Part shown: piece by piece, positions 7,222-15,964 of the stretch
How positions within the stretch are numbered: the first letter of the stretch is position 1
Layout: each line of letters opens with the position of its first letter
NCBI GenBank assembly: GCA_949373075.1
Contig: CASIBX010000025.1
Span: 1 to 44,225 of the forward strand
Reading direction: 5' to 3'
Length of the DNA: 44,225 bases
Source of the DNA: Candidatus Poseidoniaceae archaeon
GTDB lineage: Archaea > Thermoplasmatota > Poseidoniia > Poseidoniales > Poseidoniaceae
Notes under the pieces: generated by a model
Seen by the model: the letters and a program-made list of their open reading frames with translations, nothing else
Databases searched by the model: none
Told to the model about the DNA's origin: nothing
Made by a program: the position numbers and the translations under genes

Positions 7222-9873
7222 GTGGTGAATGAAGGTAAGTTCAAACGCCTACACCAACCAGTAGGGACAAGGGTGAGGGACATGGACGATAACCACTGGT
7301 GGAATGAACGCCTTGAGGCGTGGTCCCACGAAGGTTTCGATGTCACCTCATTTCGTGAATCGCTAAGGGCGGAGCCATCCCTTGCTAGTGAATTGTTGAT
7401 TCAGTTCGATAGTATGGTTTCGAGAAACCGAACTTTGCGTAGAAGAGTGATTGACTCCTCGGTATCGAGGGAGAAGAAAGGCCGTTGGCTAGGGGATTTA
7501 GATGATGTTGCAAATACTGATTATTTGCTTGAGAATTGGGAGAAAGACGCTGCTGCAAATCGCCCTTGGGAGCCGTATACTCACAAAGCAGAAGAGCGGT
7601 GGGCTGAGAGAGATAGGCGCTCAAACCTTACAGCAATTGTCAAGAGATTGAATGGGCTCGACCCTTCCTCGTTTTCAGCATGTCAGCCTTTGCTGATACT
7701 TTTTGATGATGTTAGTAGTGAGAATCTAATCAATTCTATGCTCGACGAAATCGAGAGTGATGAAGAGCGCAGAAGAGAAGTTGTTGGTGAGATGATTGAT
7801 TTACTCGGCAGAGATGGAATCGATGCATCATCTGCTAGAAGAATGAAGATTAGTGATGCTCTTGACCACTTGACTTCTTTGCAATCAAAAGCTGATGAAG
7901 CCAGAAGAAACCGTTTGAAGATTGAAAAAGAAATCAGACCGTTTGATGAGGAATTAGCAGACCGTCTTTTGGCCAAAAAACGAGGCGAGATTACCGAAGA
8001 AGTTGATGCGATTATTGGCAATCTTAGTGGTCGGCTCTCCGCTCTTAATAACTCGATAGAAGATTGGAAACAAATGGGTATAATATTCCCAAATAAGGCC
8101 GAAATCCCCCCACATGAATTACTTGATTGGGAATCTGGTCTTCCAGAAATAGAAAAAACCGTTCAAATTCATTTACGTGCATTAGAGAGGTGGAGCGATT
8201 TTGAATCATTGTGGCCGGACCGATGTCAAAACTCAACTATTGCGGGCCGCCTCGAACTTACAGAAGAATTCGTAGACCTTGTAGACTCATTAGACCAAGA
8301 ATGGCGAGAATTAGAATTGGAGGGGATGCAAATAATCGCCTCATGGGAAGATCTTGGCTTTGCAATGGATAGTTGGAGGACAAGACTTGCTGAAGAGCCC
8401 CGCAGTGCTATTGCTTGGCTCAAGCGTGATGAAGAGAAATACAACAACGCCTCGGCCCTTATCGATACACTGATGACCTTAGATGCCTCTATTGACGGGG
8501 AAGAAGAAATCCTCAGAAGGGTTGCTATTTTACGAGAGTTTGACCTTGAGAGGGACCTATTAGAAGAGATGGCGGATTTCGTGGACACTCGAGCAAGAAG
8601 GGGCGCTAGACATCGCTCTATGTTGGAGAGTGAATGGATGGAACTAGTCCGAAGCGGTTTGGCTGAAGATACCCCTACGGCGGTGTTTTCTCTGGCAGAG
8701 TTTGAGGCTTTGATTTCTGACACCCGCTTAAACAAACACAATTCAGGGATTCCAATAGAACGCTTAGAAGGACGTATCAAAGAAGAGATTGAGGCCTGGT
8801 ATGAACACGGGTTCACTGTTGATGTAATCAACGAAATGCTAGAGGAAAACCCTGTTGGCCTAGCCCTACGTTTTGTTGCAATTAGAGAAGCGGTTGCGAA
8901 TCACGAAATATTACGAAGAAGGGTTACACATTTGGATTGGACTCGTGACCCTGAACTTTCTGTTTCAGTAAATCTTGAACTTTCTAGACCAGACAGGCTT
9001 GATTCTTTAGCCGCCAATATACCACAATTAATGATGGGACTTGCGCAAAAGGACGTGGTCGATGAACACTTTTCATTCATTGCATGGAGACCGATAAAGC
9101 GCTCTAGACCAATGTTAATTCCAGTTCCTCAAAACACTGTAGAAGATGCAATGGAGGCTATTTTAGAAGAAATGGATTCTTCTGAAGATGAAGAAGTCTC
9201 CGAGCCAGTAGTTGAAGTTGTTCAGGAAGTAATCAAAGAAGAGATTCCATCGCCTGAAGAAATCTTTGAAGGTGAAGAGAACGCTGTCGAAAAAGAGGTT
9301 GATGAAGTAGTGGTTCCTGTTGAGCCACCAATTAACGAGAAGCCCTCTTTTCCAGAGATTACTGGTGAAGTCCCGATTACAAATGAAAGAGATTCTGTAA
9401 GCTTGGAGAAATTGCTACGCGCTCTGGGACTCGAAGATGAAGCAGATATGCTTCAAGATAAGGGTGATATTTCGGCAGTACGTAGGTCGTTAGCCTCTCA
9501 TGTTGGCGTAGAACCAAGAGATATGAGATTAGACAGGTTGCTGCGTTTAGCACTAAGATTAATTCCAAACGGCGATGATTCTGACGGTAAGAGATTGTCT
9601 TTACTGGCAACGCTTGCAGAACTAGCCGATGGATTGTCTAAGTGGACAAGGACTCGCCTTGAAGCAAGACACAATGGCTCTGAAGGATTTTTACTCAAAG
9701 ATGCAATTGCATTAGGAAAAGCACTGCAAAGAACTCCCGGGCCAGGGACTATGATTCCACTCGAGGCAGATGATTTCGAGTTACCTAAGCCAGATGATAC
9801 CGTCGGATTAGCAAACGAAGTGATTGTACTAAAACGTAGAATAATGCTATCTAGTTCAGGCGGAGTTCGTTGA
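7222..9873 (+). CDS. large helical-repeat / coiled-coil hypothetical protein
   Basis: 883 residues, almost entirely charged helices, with no signal peptide or membrane segment. Diverged copies of a helical unit with the core W-x3-G-F recur: LEAWSHEGFDV near the N-terminus, IEDWKQMGI near residue 280, IASWEDLGFAM near 375 and IEAWYEHGFTV near 525. The first and last copies also share LRRRV about 40 residues later. A very acidic linker (about 635-720) then leads to a C-terminal helical domain. No enzyme motif is visible; a scaffold or structural role is possible. The start may be GTG 7222, GTG 7225 or ATG 7282, which is preceded by a purine-rich GGGTGAGG. The stop abuts the stop of the convergent gene with no gap. 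Confidence 0.85.
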   Translation: MVNEGKFKRLHQPVGTRVRDMDDNHWWNERLEAWSHEGFDVTSFRESLRAEPSLASELLIQFDSMVSRNRTLRRRVIDSSVSREKKGRWLGDLDDVANTDYLLENWEKDAAANRPWEPYTHKAEERWAERDRRSNLTAIVKRLNGLDPSSFSACQPLLILFDDVSSENLINSMLDEIESDEERRREVVGEMIDLLGRDGIDASSARRMKISDALDHLTSLQSKADEARRNRLKIEKEIRPFDEELADRLLAKKRGEITEEVDAIIGNLSGRLSALNNSIEDWKQMGIIFPNKAEIPPHELLDWESGLPEIEKTVQIHLRALERWSDFESLWPDRCQNSTIAGRLELTEEFVDLVDSLDQEWRELELEGMQIIASWEDLGFAMDSWRTRLAEEPRSAIAWLKRDEEKYNNASALIDTLMTLDASIDGEEEILRRVAILREFDLERDLLEEMADFVDTRARRGARHRSMLESEWMELVRSGLAEDTPTAVFSLAEFEALISDTRLNKHNSGIPIERLEGRIKEEIEAWYEHGFTVDVINEMLEENPVGLALRFVAIREAVANHEILRRRVTHLDWTRDPELSVSVNLELSRPDRLDSLAANIPQLMMGLAQKDVVDEHFSFIAWRPIKRSRPMLIPVPQNTVEDAMEAILEEMDSSEDEEVSEPVVEVVQEVIKEEIPSPEEIFEGEENAVEKEVDEVVVPVEPPINEKPSFPEITGEVPITNERDSVSLEKLLRALGLEDEADMLQDKGDISAVRRSLASHVGVEPRDMRLDRLLRLALRLIPNGDDSDGKRLSLLATLAELADGLSKWTRTRLEARHNGSEGFLLKDAIALGKALQRTPGPGTMIPLEADDFELPKPDDTVGLANEVIVLKRRIMLSSSGGVR

Positions 9874-11727
9874 TTACGAACTCAAATCGCCCAATAAGTT
9901 ATCCTTCTCATCATCAGATAGATTTTCTTCGCGAGGGGCTGCCTGAACCATGACTGGGGGCGGTAGCGTAACTGGTTGCGGGTTTACCATTGGTGGTAAG
10001 ATTGCGGCTCCGGCTGGAGGCGGAGGAAGTCCCATTCCGCCTAATGCAGGAGGTGGTGGCATAATCGCAGGCGGCAGAGGTAGTGCCGCTGCTGGAGGCG
10101 GAGGTAATACTGCTGGAGGTGGTGGGAGTACTGCCTGAGGTTGTGCTACTGCCGGCAATGGTGGCGGAGGCGGTATGGTAACTGCTGGGACTGCCACAGG
10201 GTCTTCTGGGGCCGGCTCTTCAACGACTTCTCGCTCAGGAACTGGTTCCGAAACTGGCTCTTCGGCTTGTTCGACTAGTGCCTCTTCTACATCCTCTTCA
10301 ACTGGTTCAGGGGCTGTTTGTGGCACAGATTCTATTGGCCCCGCTACTGTTCCTGGTCCTGGAATTTGACCAGGCGGCGGAGGTATTTGTGCAACTGTGC
10401 TGGGCGGTCCTTGTGGAATTTCGCTAGGAGACACGGGTAGTTCAGATGGGGCAGGGGGTTGTGCAGCCGCAGCCGCAGCCGCATTCGCCGCTTCGATGAG
10501 CGCTTCCTTTTCGGCTGCTGCTGCTTGTTCTGTCTCTTGTTTAGCCTCCCTCTCAGCACTGAATATTTCGGCGATCTGATCGGCTCTAGCATCTAGTGCG
10601 CTAGTATCCAAATCATCTCCACGAAGGACAGATATCATAACTTCATCAACTAAATCCATTGCTAGATTTGTTAATTCTCTGTTAGAGCGCCATCGGTTAA
10701 TGTAGAATGGATGATTCCCTGAATTAGTAGATACTACAAATCTCTCAGGGTCCATTAATTGAAGAAGAGCAAGTAGTGCTGCAATGGTAAATGGTATCAA
10801 GAAGAGTGCACTAATCATGAATGATGAAATTAACGATGCTCCAGCAAGGACCCACCATAATCCCTTGAAATCATCCAGCCAATCGAGGCGCTGATGAGAA
10901 AACCCTGTGTATGAATCACGGCGGGTTGCAAGGACATCTTTGATTGAGGGAGAGGCTCCTACTCTTTCGACTCTGACCACTCTAATCAGGTCTGAATCCG
11001 CTAAAATCGAAAGTGTGTGGTCTCCACAGGATGACTCCTTCAGAACAAACTCATTCATGTCTGTACCCGACCTTACGCCTTGAGCTCTCATTCGAGGCGG
11101 CCCGTCTATCCAAGATTGGATTGTTCCGCTAAATCCTGCAATTAGGCCTGCTCCGGAAGCGACTAATGCCATCCACAATCCTTGGCCCCATTCGAGGTCG
11201 ATTTCACTTTCTGGGAACATTAGCCACCAGACTAAAACAGAAAAGCCGACGAAAATCCCGCCTATTGCTGAGATGAGGTTTGGAATTCTTTGTCCCATTC
11301 CAATCATTGAACGAACTTGCATAACCGTTGCAACCAGCAACAAAATACTGCTAACGATTAGCATGATTATTGCAACATATCCTGCATCGTGCATATCTTT
11401 TCTGTCCGCACAAATTGCTTCGATTTCTTCTCCCTCTAGGTCCTTACAATCATCGTAAAGCGATTCGTAAGACTCCGATTCTACATCATCATTTACCGAA
11501 TTACTTGTAGCCAGCTCAGTTAGACTGTAGTCTCCAGTAAATGAGACATCCCCTACTTCCTGAGTTGTGGTTAGCCAGGATTCGTTAAGTATCGAATTAG
11601 ATGCTAAAACAAGAGCAAAAACCGTTAACGCAAGAGCCAACTGGGCTCCAGATTTTCGGTTTACTGTAACTGCCGAGGCAGGCATTGCAACTGGTGAGGC
11701 ATCATCGCCCATAAAGAGCGATGACAC
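9874..11727 (-). CDS. multi-pass membrane protein with Pro/Ala-rich C-terminal tail
   Basis: 617 residues. Hydrophobic segments are visible near residues 28-45, 115-137, 148-170, 183-203 and 290-330, interrupted by an acidic loop with two Cys (YDDCKDLEGEEIEAICAD). After a soluble stretch comes an Ala/Glu coiled segment and then a roughly 170-residue low-complexity tail made of PPPP blocks, Gln, Val and Glu, ending in an acidic NLSDDEKDNLLGDLSS. Such tails are disordered and usually dock other proteins. No family was recognised. The high-GC tail produces Gly-rich open frames on the other strand that are shadows. It converges exactly stop-to-stop with the helical-repeat gene, and it lies just downstream of dnaG on the same strand with a 35-bp gap. 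Confidence 0.85.
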   Translation of the reverse strand: MSSLFMGDDASPVAMPASAVTVNRKSGAQLALALTVFALVLASNSILNESWLTTTQEVGDVSFTGDYSLTELATSNSVNDDVESESYESLYDDCKDLEGEEIEAICADRKDMHDAGYVAIIMLIVSSILLLVATVMQVRSMIGMGQRIPNLISAIGGIFVGFSVLVWWLMFPESEIDLEWGQGLWMALVASGAGLIAGFSGTIQSWIDGPPRMRAQGVRSGTDMNEFVLKESSCGDHTLSILADSDLIRVVRVERVGASPSIKDVLATRRDSYTGFSHQRLDWLDDFKGLWWVLAGASLISSFMISALFLIPFTIAALLALLQLMDPERFVVSTNSGNHPFYINRWRSNRELTNLAMDLVDEVMISVLRGDDLDTSALDARADQIAEIFSAEREAKQETEQAAAAEKEALIEAANAAAAAAAQPPAPSELPVSPSEIPQGPPSTVAQIPPPPGQIPGPGTVAGPIESVPQTAPEPVEEDVEEALVEQAEEPVSEPVPEREVVEEPAPEDPVAVPAVTIPPPPPLPAVAQPQAVLPPPPAVLPPPPAAALPLPPAIMPPPPALGGMGLPPPPAGAAILPPMVNPQPVTLPPPVMVQAAPREENLSDDEKDNLLGDLSS

Positions 11728-11762
11728 CTCTCCGCTGATGAAACTTCACCTTGTAGGTGGTT

Positions 11763-12986
11763 TCAAGCGTGCTTCTCGGTAAGCCAAGCTTTGACGTCAT
11801 CGCGAGATGCGAATCCTTTACCTTCCTTGGTCCCGATAACTGTTTCAATTGCTGCTTCTGAAGCGATGTCAAGGATCCTGTCACTGACTGCTCCATTGAA
11901 TACAATTGCAACTGCGCCGTCTGCTTCTACTGCTGCTGCTGCCAGACTTTTAGGCCCGACTGCGTCAGAAATAGTTCCGTCAACATTTACAAACACTGCA
12001 TTGTTGGCTTTCAAGCCAGCAATATGGTCAAAGTATTCGTGTACTTCAGCCGGCGCTTCTGCTGCTTCTTCTGGTGCTGCTTCTTCCAACCATGCATCTG
12101 AACCTTCGCTAGGAGCGTCGGCAGGTAGTTTTGCTGCGAACTTAGCAGTCTCAACCCTTTGAGATAGACACTTTGTGGCAGTTTTCTGCGGTAGTAATTC
12201 CCACTCTTGGCCAACAGGGGCTTGAGCGACGAAGTCTATCTTCATGGTTTCATTGAGTTGGCGGAATAACATCTCGCCACCCCTATCACCATCTATTGCT
12301 AGAATGACATTTTCTTTTGTCTTTGCTAAGTCGATTAGTTCTTGTTTAATCGTGCCCGCGCCGTCACATGAAATTGCATTCTTTACGCCGAAGTTGAGTA
12401 GATTACGAACATCGTTTCTACCTTCTACAATGATTAATGAATCACTGCTTTCAACGTTAGGACCACAAGTTAAGCCATGGTAGTTCTTTGCTGTACCAAC
12501 TGTTAGTACACTGCGAACTTCTTCGATGACTGTCTTCGTAGCCGCATCGCCAGAATTGACCATTTCCAATAACAGGTCTTTCGCTCGGTCGATAACTGCG
12601 TTAACTTTGGTTGAGCGAACATCCTGTATTTCTGTTACAACAATTTTTGCTGCACAAGGACCGATTCTATCGATTGTCTCGAGACTAGATGCAATGATTG
12701 CTGTTTCTACATTGTCCATGCTGCTGGGGATTAATATCTCGCCAGTGACTTTGCCACCACTGCTCTTAACCTCGACATCGACGTGGCCGATGCGTGCTGT
12801 TCGCTGTAGTTTGCGTAGTTCTAGATCATCACCAAGCAGACCTTCTGTCTGCCCCATGATTGCGCCAATAATGTCCTTGCGCTGGACGTTTCCGTTGACC
12901 TTTAGGTCTGCTTTAATGAGGTACTTCATAGCTTTACTGGATTTACCAGATCCGCCTTTGTGCCCTCCACTGTGTTTTTTTACCAT
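11763..12986 (-). CDS. dnaG: archaeal DnaG primase-like protein (Toprim domain)
   Basis: 407 residues. The central Toprim domain carries IIVEGRNDVRNLL (catalytic Glu, about residue 190) and ILAIDGDRGGEML (the DxD-type motif, about 235). The N-terminal domain (KYLIKADLKVNGNVQRKDIIGAIMGQTEGLLG) is the characteristic archaeal DnaG start. Archaeal DnaG makes short RNA primers in vitro and is also found with the exosome as an RNA-binding subunit. The C-terminal third is Ala/Glu-rich and ends in a small alpha/beta unit, longer than a bare Toprim protein needs. A purine-rich GAGGAGAGA lies about 8 nt before ATG 12986. Confidence 0.95.
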   Translation of the reverse strand: MVKKHSGGHKGGSGKSSKAMKYLIKADLKVNGNVQRKDIIGAIMGQTEGLLGDDLELRKLQRTARIGHVDVEVKSSGGKVTGEILIPSSMDNVETAIIASSLETIDRIGPCAAKIVVTEIQDVRSTKVNAVIDRAKDLLLEMVNSGDAATKTVIEEVRSVLTVGTAKNYHGLTCGPNVESSDSLIIVEGRNDVRNLLNFGVKNAISCDGAGTIKQELIDLAKTKENVILAIDGDRGGEMLFRQLNETMKIDFVAQAPVGQEWELLPQKTATKCLSQRVETAKFAAKLPADAPSEGSDAWLEEAAPEEAAEAPAEVHEYFDHIAGLKANNAVFVNVDGTISDAVGPKSLAAAAVEADGAVAIVFNGAVSDRILDIASEAAIETVIGTKEGKGFASRDDVKAWLTEKHA

Positions 12987-13219
12987 AGGAATCTCTCCTC
13001 GTTCTTACCCTGTACACTATCCCTTTCAGTGAGCCTTTCGGCGCGTTTCCAGGGTGACCAATCTGCCAAAAAAAAGAGGCTTAAATTGGTCGTGAATCGG
13101 ATTTGAACAATTATCCGGAGCGGCTACCCCTTCTTGAACCCTATCTCTAAAAAAATGTTGAATTTGCTATTTTGCCGGTTTTCAATGAGGTTCAAGTGTA
13201 GGATGGTTCTCGCTAAGAC

Positions 13220-13693
13220 GTGAGCGGCGAAAATGTTGGTGCACTCAATGTGTTTAGAACCACAACCGAAATAATGCTTCGGGACGGGGTTTTAACGCGT
13301 GAGGAAAAGCGCCTAATCATCAAGTTGGCGAATGCTTTGGGACTTAGTCCTGAAGAGCCGGCCGAAGTTTATGCCGCCATCAGAGAAAAGCGGGAAACTG
13401 GACCAGGGGAGGAAGTTACGCCAAACGAGCAGAAACTGGTATACAAGTTAGTTTTCGAAGTTGCAATTGTTAACGCATCGCTATCAAAAGACGAGTTCGC
13501 CGTCCTAGCACACCTTAGAGGCGAATTCAATATCGATGATGAGGACCACTCAAGAATAGAAGCTGATTTACGTGACATGATTCGTCAGAAAACAGAAGAT
13601 GAGAATGTTGTTGACAAATTACTAGGAACCCTGAAGGACAGTGTTTCTCTTGTTGGAAGTCTGTTTGATAGTGTTCGAACAAAGAGTGCATGA
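13220..13693 (+). CDS. TerB-like helical protein
   Basis: 157 residues starting with GTG. Two similar helical halves each contain acidic Asp/Glu motifs: LRDGVLTREEKRLIIKLANALGLSPEE (about residues 20-46) and NASLSKDEFAVLAHLRGEFNIDDED (about 90-114). This resembles the TerB/DUF533-type fold, whose conserved acidic residues bind metal in tellurite-resistance proteins. Role unknown. It begins a plus-strand cluster, with the next gene starting 9 nt after its stop. The alternative start at ATG 13232 would remove only four residues. Confidence 0.75.
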   Translation: MSGENVGALNVFRTTTEIMLRDGVLTREEKRLIIKLANALGLSPEEPAEVYAAIREKRETGPGEEVTPNEQKLVYKLVFEVAIVNASLSKDEFAVLAHLRGEFNIDDEDHSRIEADLRDMIRQKTEDENVVDKLLGTLKDSVSLVGSLFDSVRTKSA

Positions 13694-13702
13694 GGCGGTA
13701 TT

Positions 13703-14278
13703 GTGGTCGATGACCTCGATCTCTTGCTCGATGAAGGGCTCCCCAAAGGGCGGAAATGCCTTACATTCATCAAACGAACCTATGACTGCGGAGCCCAGAG
13801 TTTTGTCAATCGTTCGATTACCGACAAGTTGCTACTAAAGAGTGGTTTGTCATTTCACATTGGAACCGATGACCCTACAATGCGCAGGGTCGCCTCCTGG
13901 CTGCTTACTAATTACGCAGAAAGGTCTGAAGAGATAATCAAACGTCTGTGGAAGAGGAGCGGCAGAGAGGATGTCAAATTAATCGGTTTGTTGATTGCAA
14001 ATATTGAAGGCGACGCCTGGGGCAAGATGCTGTCCATAATAGATAGAGGCATTCCGATTGATTTGGTCTTAGAAGTCGCTGAGGAAATTAAACGCTCGGG
14101 GCGTGACGTTCCTACTGCGGAATACCTCGCTAAATGGAACAAAAGTAAAGTCGAAAAGCAGAATGCAGTATTGATTGCTTCATTAGACATGAAAGAGGAA
14201 TTTATCGAATTAATTAGTTCAGCCCCCGCCGGGGGAGAATTGTATGAACGCATTCGAAAGCGTTCTCTTGATGCGTGA
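13703..14278 (+). CDS. helical-repeat hypothetical protein (possibly AlkD/HEAT-like)
   Basis: 191 residues starting with GTG, 9 nt after the TerB-like gene. After a short acidic N-terminus the sequence is helical with charged faces, for example MRRVASWLLTNYAERSEEIIKRLW and DVKLIGLLIANIEGDAWGKML. The spacing of an Arg-rich helix, a Trp and an ExxK/LIGLLIAN helix is loosely like HEAT-type DNA-alkylation repair proteins of the AlkD family, but the catalytic Trp/Asp pattern cannot be confirmed by eye, so no function is assigned. It is probably co-transcribed with its neighbours. Confidence 0.7.
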   Translation: MVDDLDLLLDEGLPKGRKCLTFIKRTYDCGAQSFVNRSITDKLLLKSGLSFHIGTDDPTMRRVASWLLTNYAERSEEIIKRLWKRSGREDVKLIGLLIANIEGDAWGKMLSIIDRGIPIDLVLEVAEEIKRSGRDVPTAEYLAKWNKSKVEKQNAVLIASLDMKEEFIELISSAPAGGELYERIRKRSLDA

Positions 14279-14310
14279 GTTTATTGTTGCCCCTTCGATA
14301 AGCGCACAAT

Positions 14311-14520
14311 ATGGCAGACCGATTTCTACCGGCGGATGACCCGGTACTTGAGGAAGTCCTGAATTGGACTGTTGAACGTGACGCCCAAGATATTAGGCGA
14401 TTATTGGAGTGGTTGCCACTTGCTCGCTCATCCAAAGAAAGGCGTGCATTACTAGCCAGAGTTCATGAATTACTAGGAGAGGTCGAATTGTCATTAGACG
14501 GCCTTGACTCAATGCACTGA
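14311..14520 (+). CDS. small helical hypothetical protein
   Basis: 69 residues, ATG start, predicted all-helical and charged (ERDAQDIRRLLEWLPLARSS). No Cys and no membrane segment. It lies 32 nt after the previous gene and 10 nt before the MobA-like ATG, all on the plus strand, so it is probably part of one operon. Family not recognised; the regular codon structure and tight packing argue that it is real. Confidence 0.6.
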   Translation: MADRFLPADDPVLEEVLNWTVERDAQDIRRLLEWLPLARSSKERRALLARVHELLGEVELSLDGLDSMH

Positions 14521-14530
14521 GGCGTATTTG

Positions 14531-15031
14531 ATGACGACCGGCATCATCCTTGCAGGAGGAAAATCTTCACGAATGGGTGAAGATAAAGCCCTAATTTATT
14601 CAAATGTTAAACGACTTACTAGTGAGTTGAAAAGGGCGGGGTGTAATAGAATTGTAATAATGTGCGGAACTGAAGAACGCATGAATCTTTTCGACGGGGA
14701 ATGTGTGGCCGACACAGATGACAATCTAGCCGAATCGATTGTTGGTCTTGTGTCTAGAATCGAGGGCCCCATACAATTAGCGCCCTGTGATGCTTACTTG
14801 GCCGATGCAGATTTTTTCAAGAGAATCGAGGGGGTCCCTCTCGACGACTCAGGCCAGCGGCAACCACTACTGGCCAATATGAGGAGTGGTTCTATTCTTG
14901 AATCATCAAAGAAAATCTCTGAAGTTTTTGCAAATATCCCCTCTTGTAAAGGAGGAATAAGAGCTAGGAACGTCAACACTCCTGAGCAACTCAAGGAGAT
15001 AGAATATCTCCTGCAGCGAGACGGTCAATAA
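14531..15031 (+). CDS. mobA: MobA-like molybdenum cofactor guanylyltransferase
   Basis: About 166 residues of a nucleotidyltransferase fold. The N-terminal signature GIILAGGKSSRMGEDKAL is the GTP-binding loop of MobA, which transfers GMP to molybdopterin. APCDAYL holds the metal-binding Asp, QPLLANM and the C-terminal NTPEQL also match. The frame runs 9 codons further upstream to 14504, inside the preceding gene, but ATG 14531 puts the LAGG loop at the usual distance from the start. It is a little shorter than many MobA proteins. No other cofactor genes are nearby, so a related NTP-transferase role is possible. Its 3' end overlaps purN by 41 bp on the opposite strand. Confidence 0.82.
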   Translation: MTTGIILAGGKSSRMGEDKALIYSNVKRLTSELKRAGCNRIVIMCGTEERMNLFDGECVADTDDNLAESIVGLVSRIEGPIQLAPCDAYLADADFFKRIEGVPLDDSGQRQPLLANMRSGSILESSKKISEVFANIPSCKGGIRARNVNTPEQLKEIEYLLQRDGQ

Positions 15032-15695
15032 CTGACGGATAGAGTAAATGTTCCTTCAACTTGACCTTTTCACCAAGAGACTCTTCATCATCCGATGGCA
15101 ATACCTCAACTTCTTCTTGCGCTATAATCGGGCCTGAGTCCATTCCACTATCAACAAAATGAACTGTACATCCTGACTTAGTTGCTTTTGCAGCGATAGC
15201 ATCTCTATGGGCGTGTGCGCCAGGGAAGTTTGGTAATAATGAAGGATGGATATTGAGTAGTCGGCCTGCCCATGGCTTAACGAAATTAGGAGTAAGTATT
15301 CGCATATAACCTGACAAAATTATCGCCTCAACCCCATAATCTGCTAAGACCTGATTTATTTCTTCTTCATGGACCATTCTTCGGTTTTCGCTATTTTCGA
15401 TTTCTGGTAGCGGAACCACGATTGCTGTAACGCCCATAGATTCGGCCTTGCCTAGACCAGCAATATCTGGCCTATCGCTAACAACTACATTCGTTGTGTG
15501 CAGGCAATCGGATTGTTGTTGATGTCGCAGCAATGCCTCCATTCCCGAACCAGAACCGGAGATTAAGACTGCAAGGCGCAATGGTTCTAGAGAATTGCCG
15601 ACGCGGGGGAGTTGCCAATCCTCCGCCATAGTATTGCGAGAGAGTGTGTGCCAATAGGCCTTCGGACATAACGGCGCCATGATTTCTAGTGACAT
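14991..15695 (-). CDS. purN: phosphoribosylglycinamide formyltransferase
   Basis: Transfers formyl from 10-formyl-THF to GAR in step 3 of purine synthesis. The nucleotide loop is LAVLISGSGSGMEALL. The catalytic Asn-His pair is in NIHPSLLPNFPGAHAHRDA, and the catalytic Asp in DSGMDSGPIIAQEEV. The core matches the roughly 200-residue family. The frame from ATG 15695 adds about 40 residues before the first strand (KAYWHTLSRN). ATG 15629 (MAEDWQLP) would give a more standard length, but 15695 keeps a 37-bp spacing to the upstream gene. It lies in the same run as purH. Confidence 0.93.
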   Translation of the reverse strand: MSLEIMAPLCPKAYWHTLSRNTMAEDWQLPRVGNSLEPLRLAVLISGSGSGMEALLRHQQQSDCLHTTNVVVSDRPDIAGLGKAESMGVTAIVVPLPEIENSENRRMVHEEEINQVLADYGVEAIILSGYMRILTPNFVKPWAGRLLNIHPSLLPNFPGAHAHRDAIAAKATKSGCTVHFVDSGMDSGPIIAQEEVEVLPSDDEESLGEKVKLKEHLLYPSVIDRLAAGDILSP

Positions 15696-15732
15696 GGCGC
15701 TAGGAAGGCTTTGCGCCGATACAGTTGTAAAA

Positions 15733-15927
15733 TTATGAAGTTGAGTCGGTGACTGTAACGTTCATGTTGACTCTTTTGGCTGTATCTTGAGCACAGGTGG
15801 TGTCGATTTCAGGGATGATGCCATGGATGATGCAACGGATTGCGCCTAATGCGAAAAAGCCGGCCATCTTCCAAGCACCGAAAAGATGAGAAAAATATCC
15901 TTTATTGATTTCTTTTAGATGGCCCAT
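15733..15927 (-). CDS. DUF6356-like small membrane-associated protein
   Basis: 64 residues. The pattern YFSHLFGAWKMAGFFALGA, then CIIHGIIPEIDTTCAQDTAKRV, matches the DUF6356 layout known from bacteria (His in the first helix, a Gly/Ala-rich hydrophobic helix, then a His-x2-x-Pro turn). One membrane-length hydrophobic segment is present. The open frame extends upstream into purH, but ATG 15927 fits the family and leaves 37 bp after the purH stop. It lies between purH and purN, 37 bp from each, so all three are probably co-transcribed. Function unknown. Confidence 0.7.
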   Translation of the reverse strand: MGHLKEINKGYFSHLFGAWKMAGFFALGAIRCIIHGIIPEIDTTCAQDTAKRVNMNVTVTDSTS

Positions 15928-15964
15928 GTTTGAATCTGTGGACCTCCACTTAACTAATATCCGG

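Noticed and set aside
9950-10580. Gly- and Ser-rich open frames on the plus strand
   Set aside because: They are reverse-strand shadows of the Pro/Ala-rich tail of the membrane protein on the minus strand.
13085-13130. tRNA-like T-loop (GTTCAAATCC on the minus strand)
   Set aside because: The T-stem does not pair in the canonical way, and no anticodon arm or matching acceptor was found nearby.
13703-14278. Calling the helical protein an AlkD glycosylase
   Set aside because: The catalytic pattern could not be confirmed by eye.
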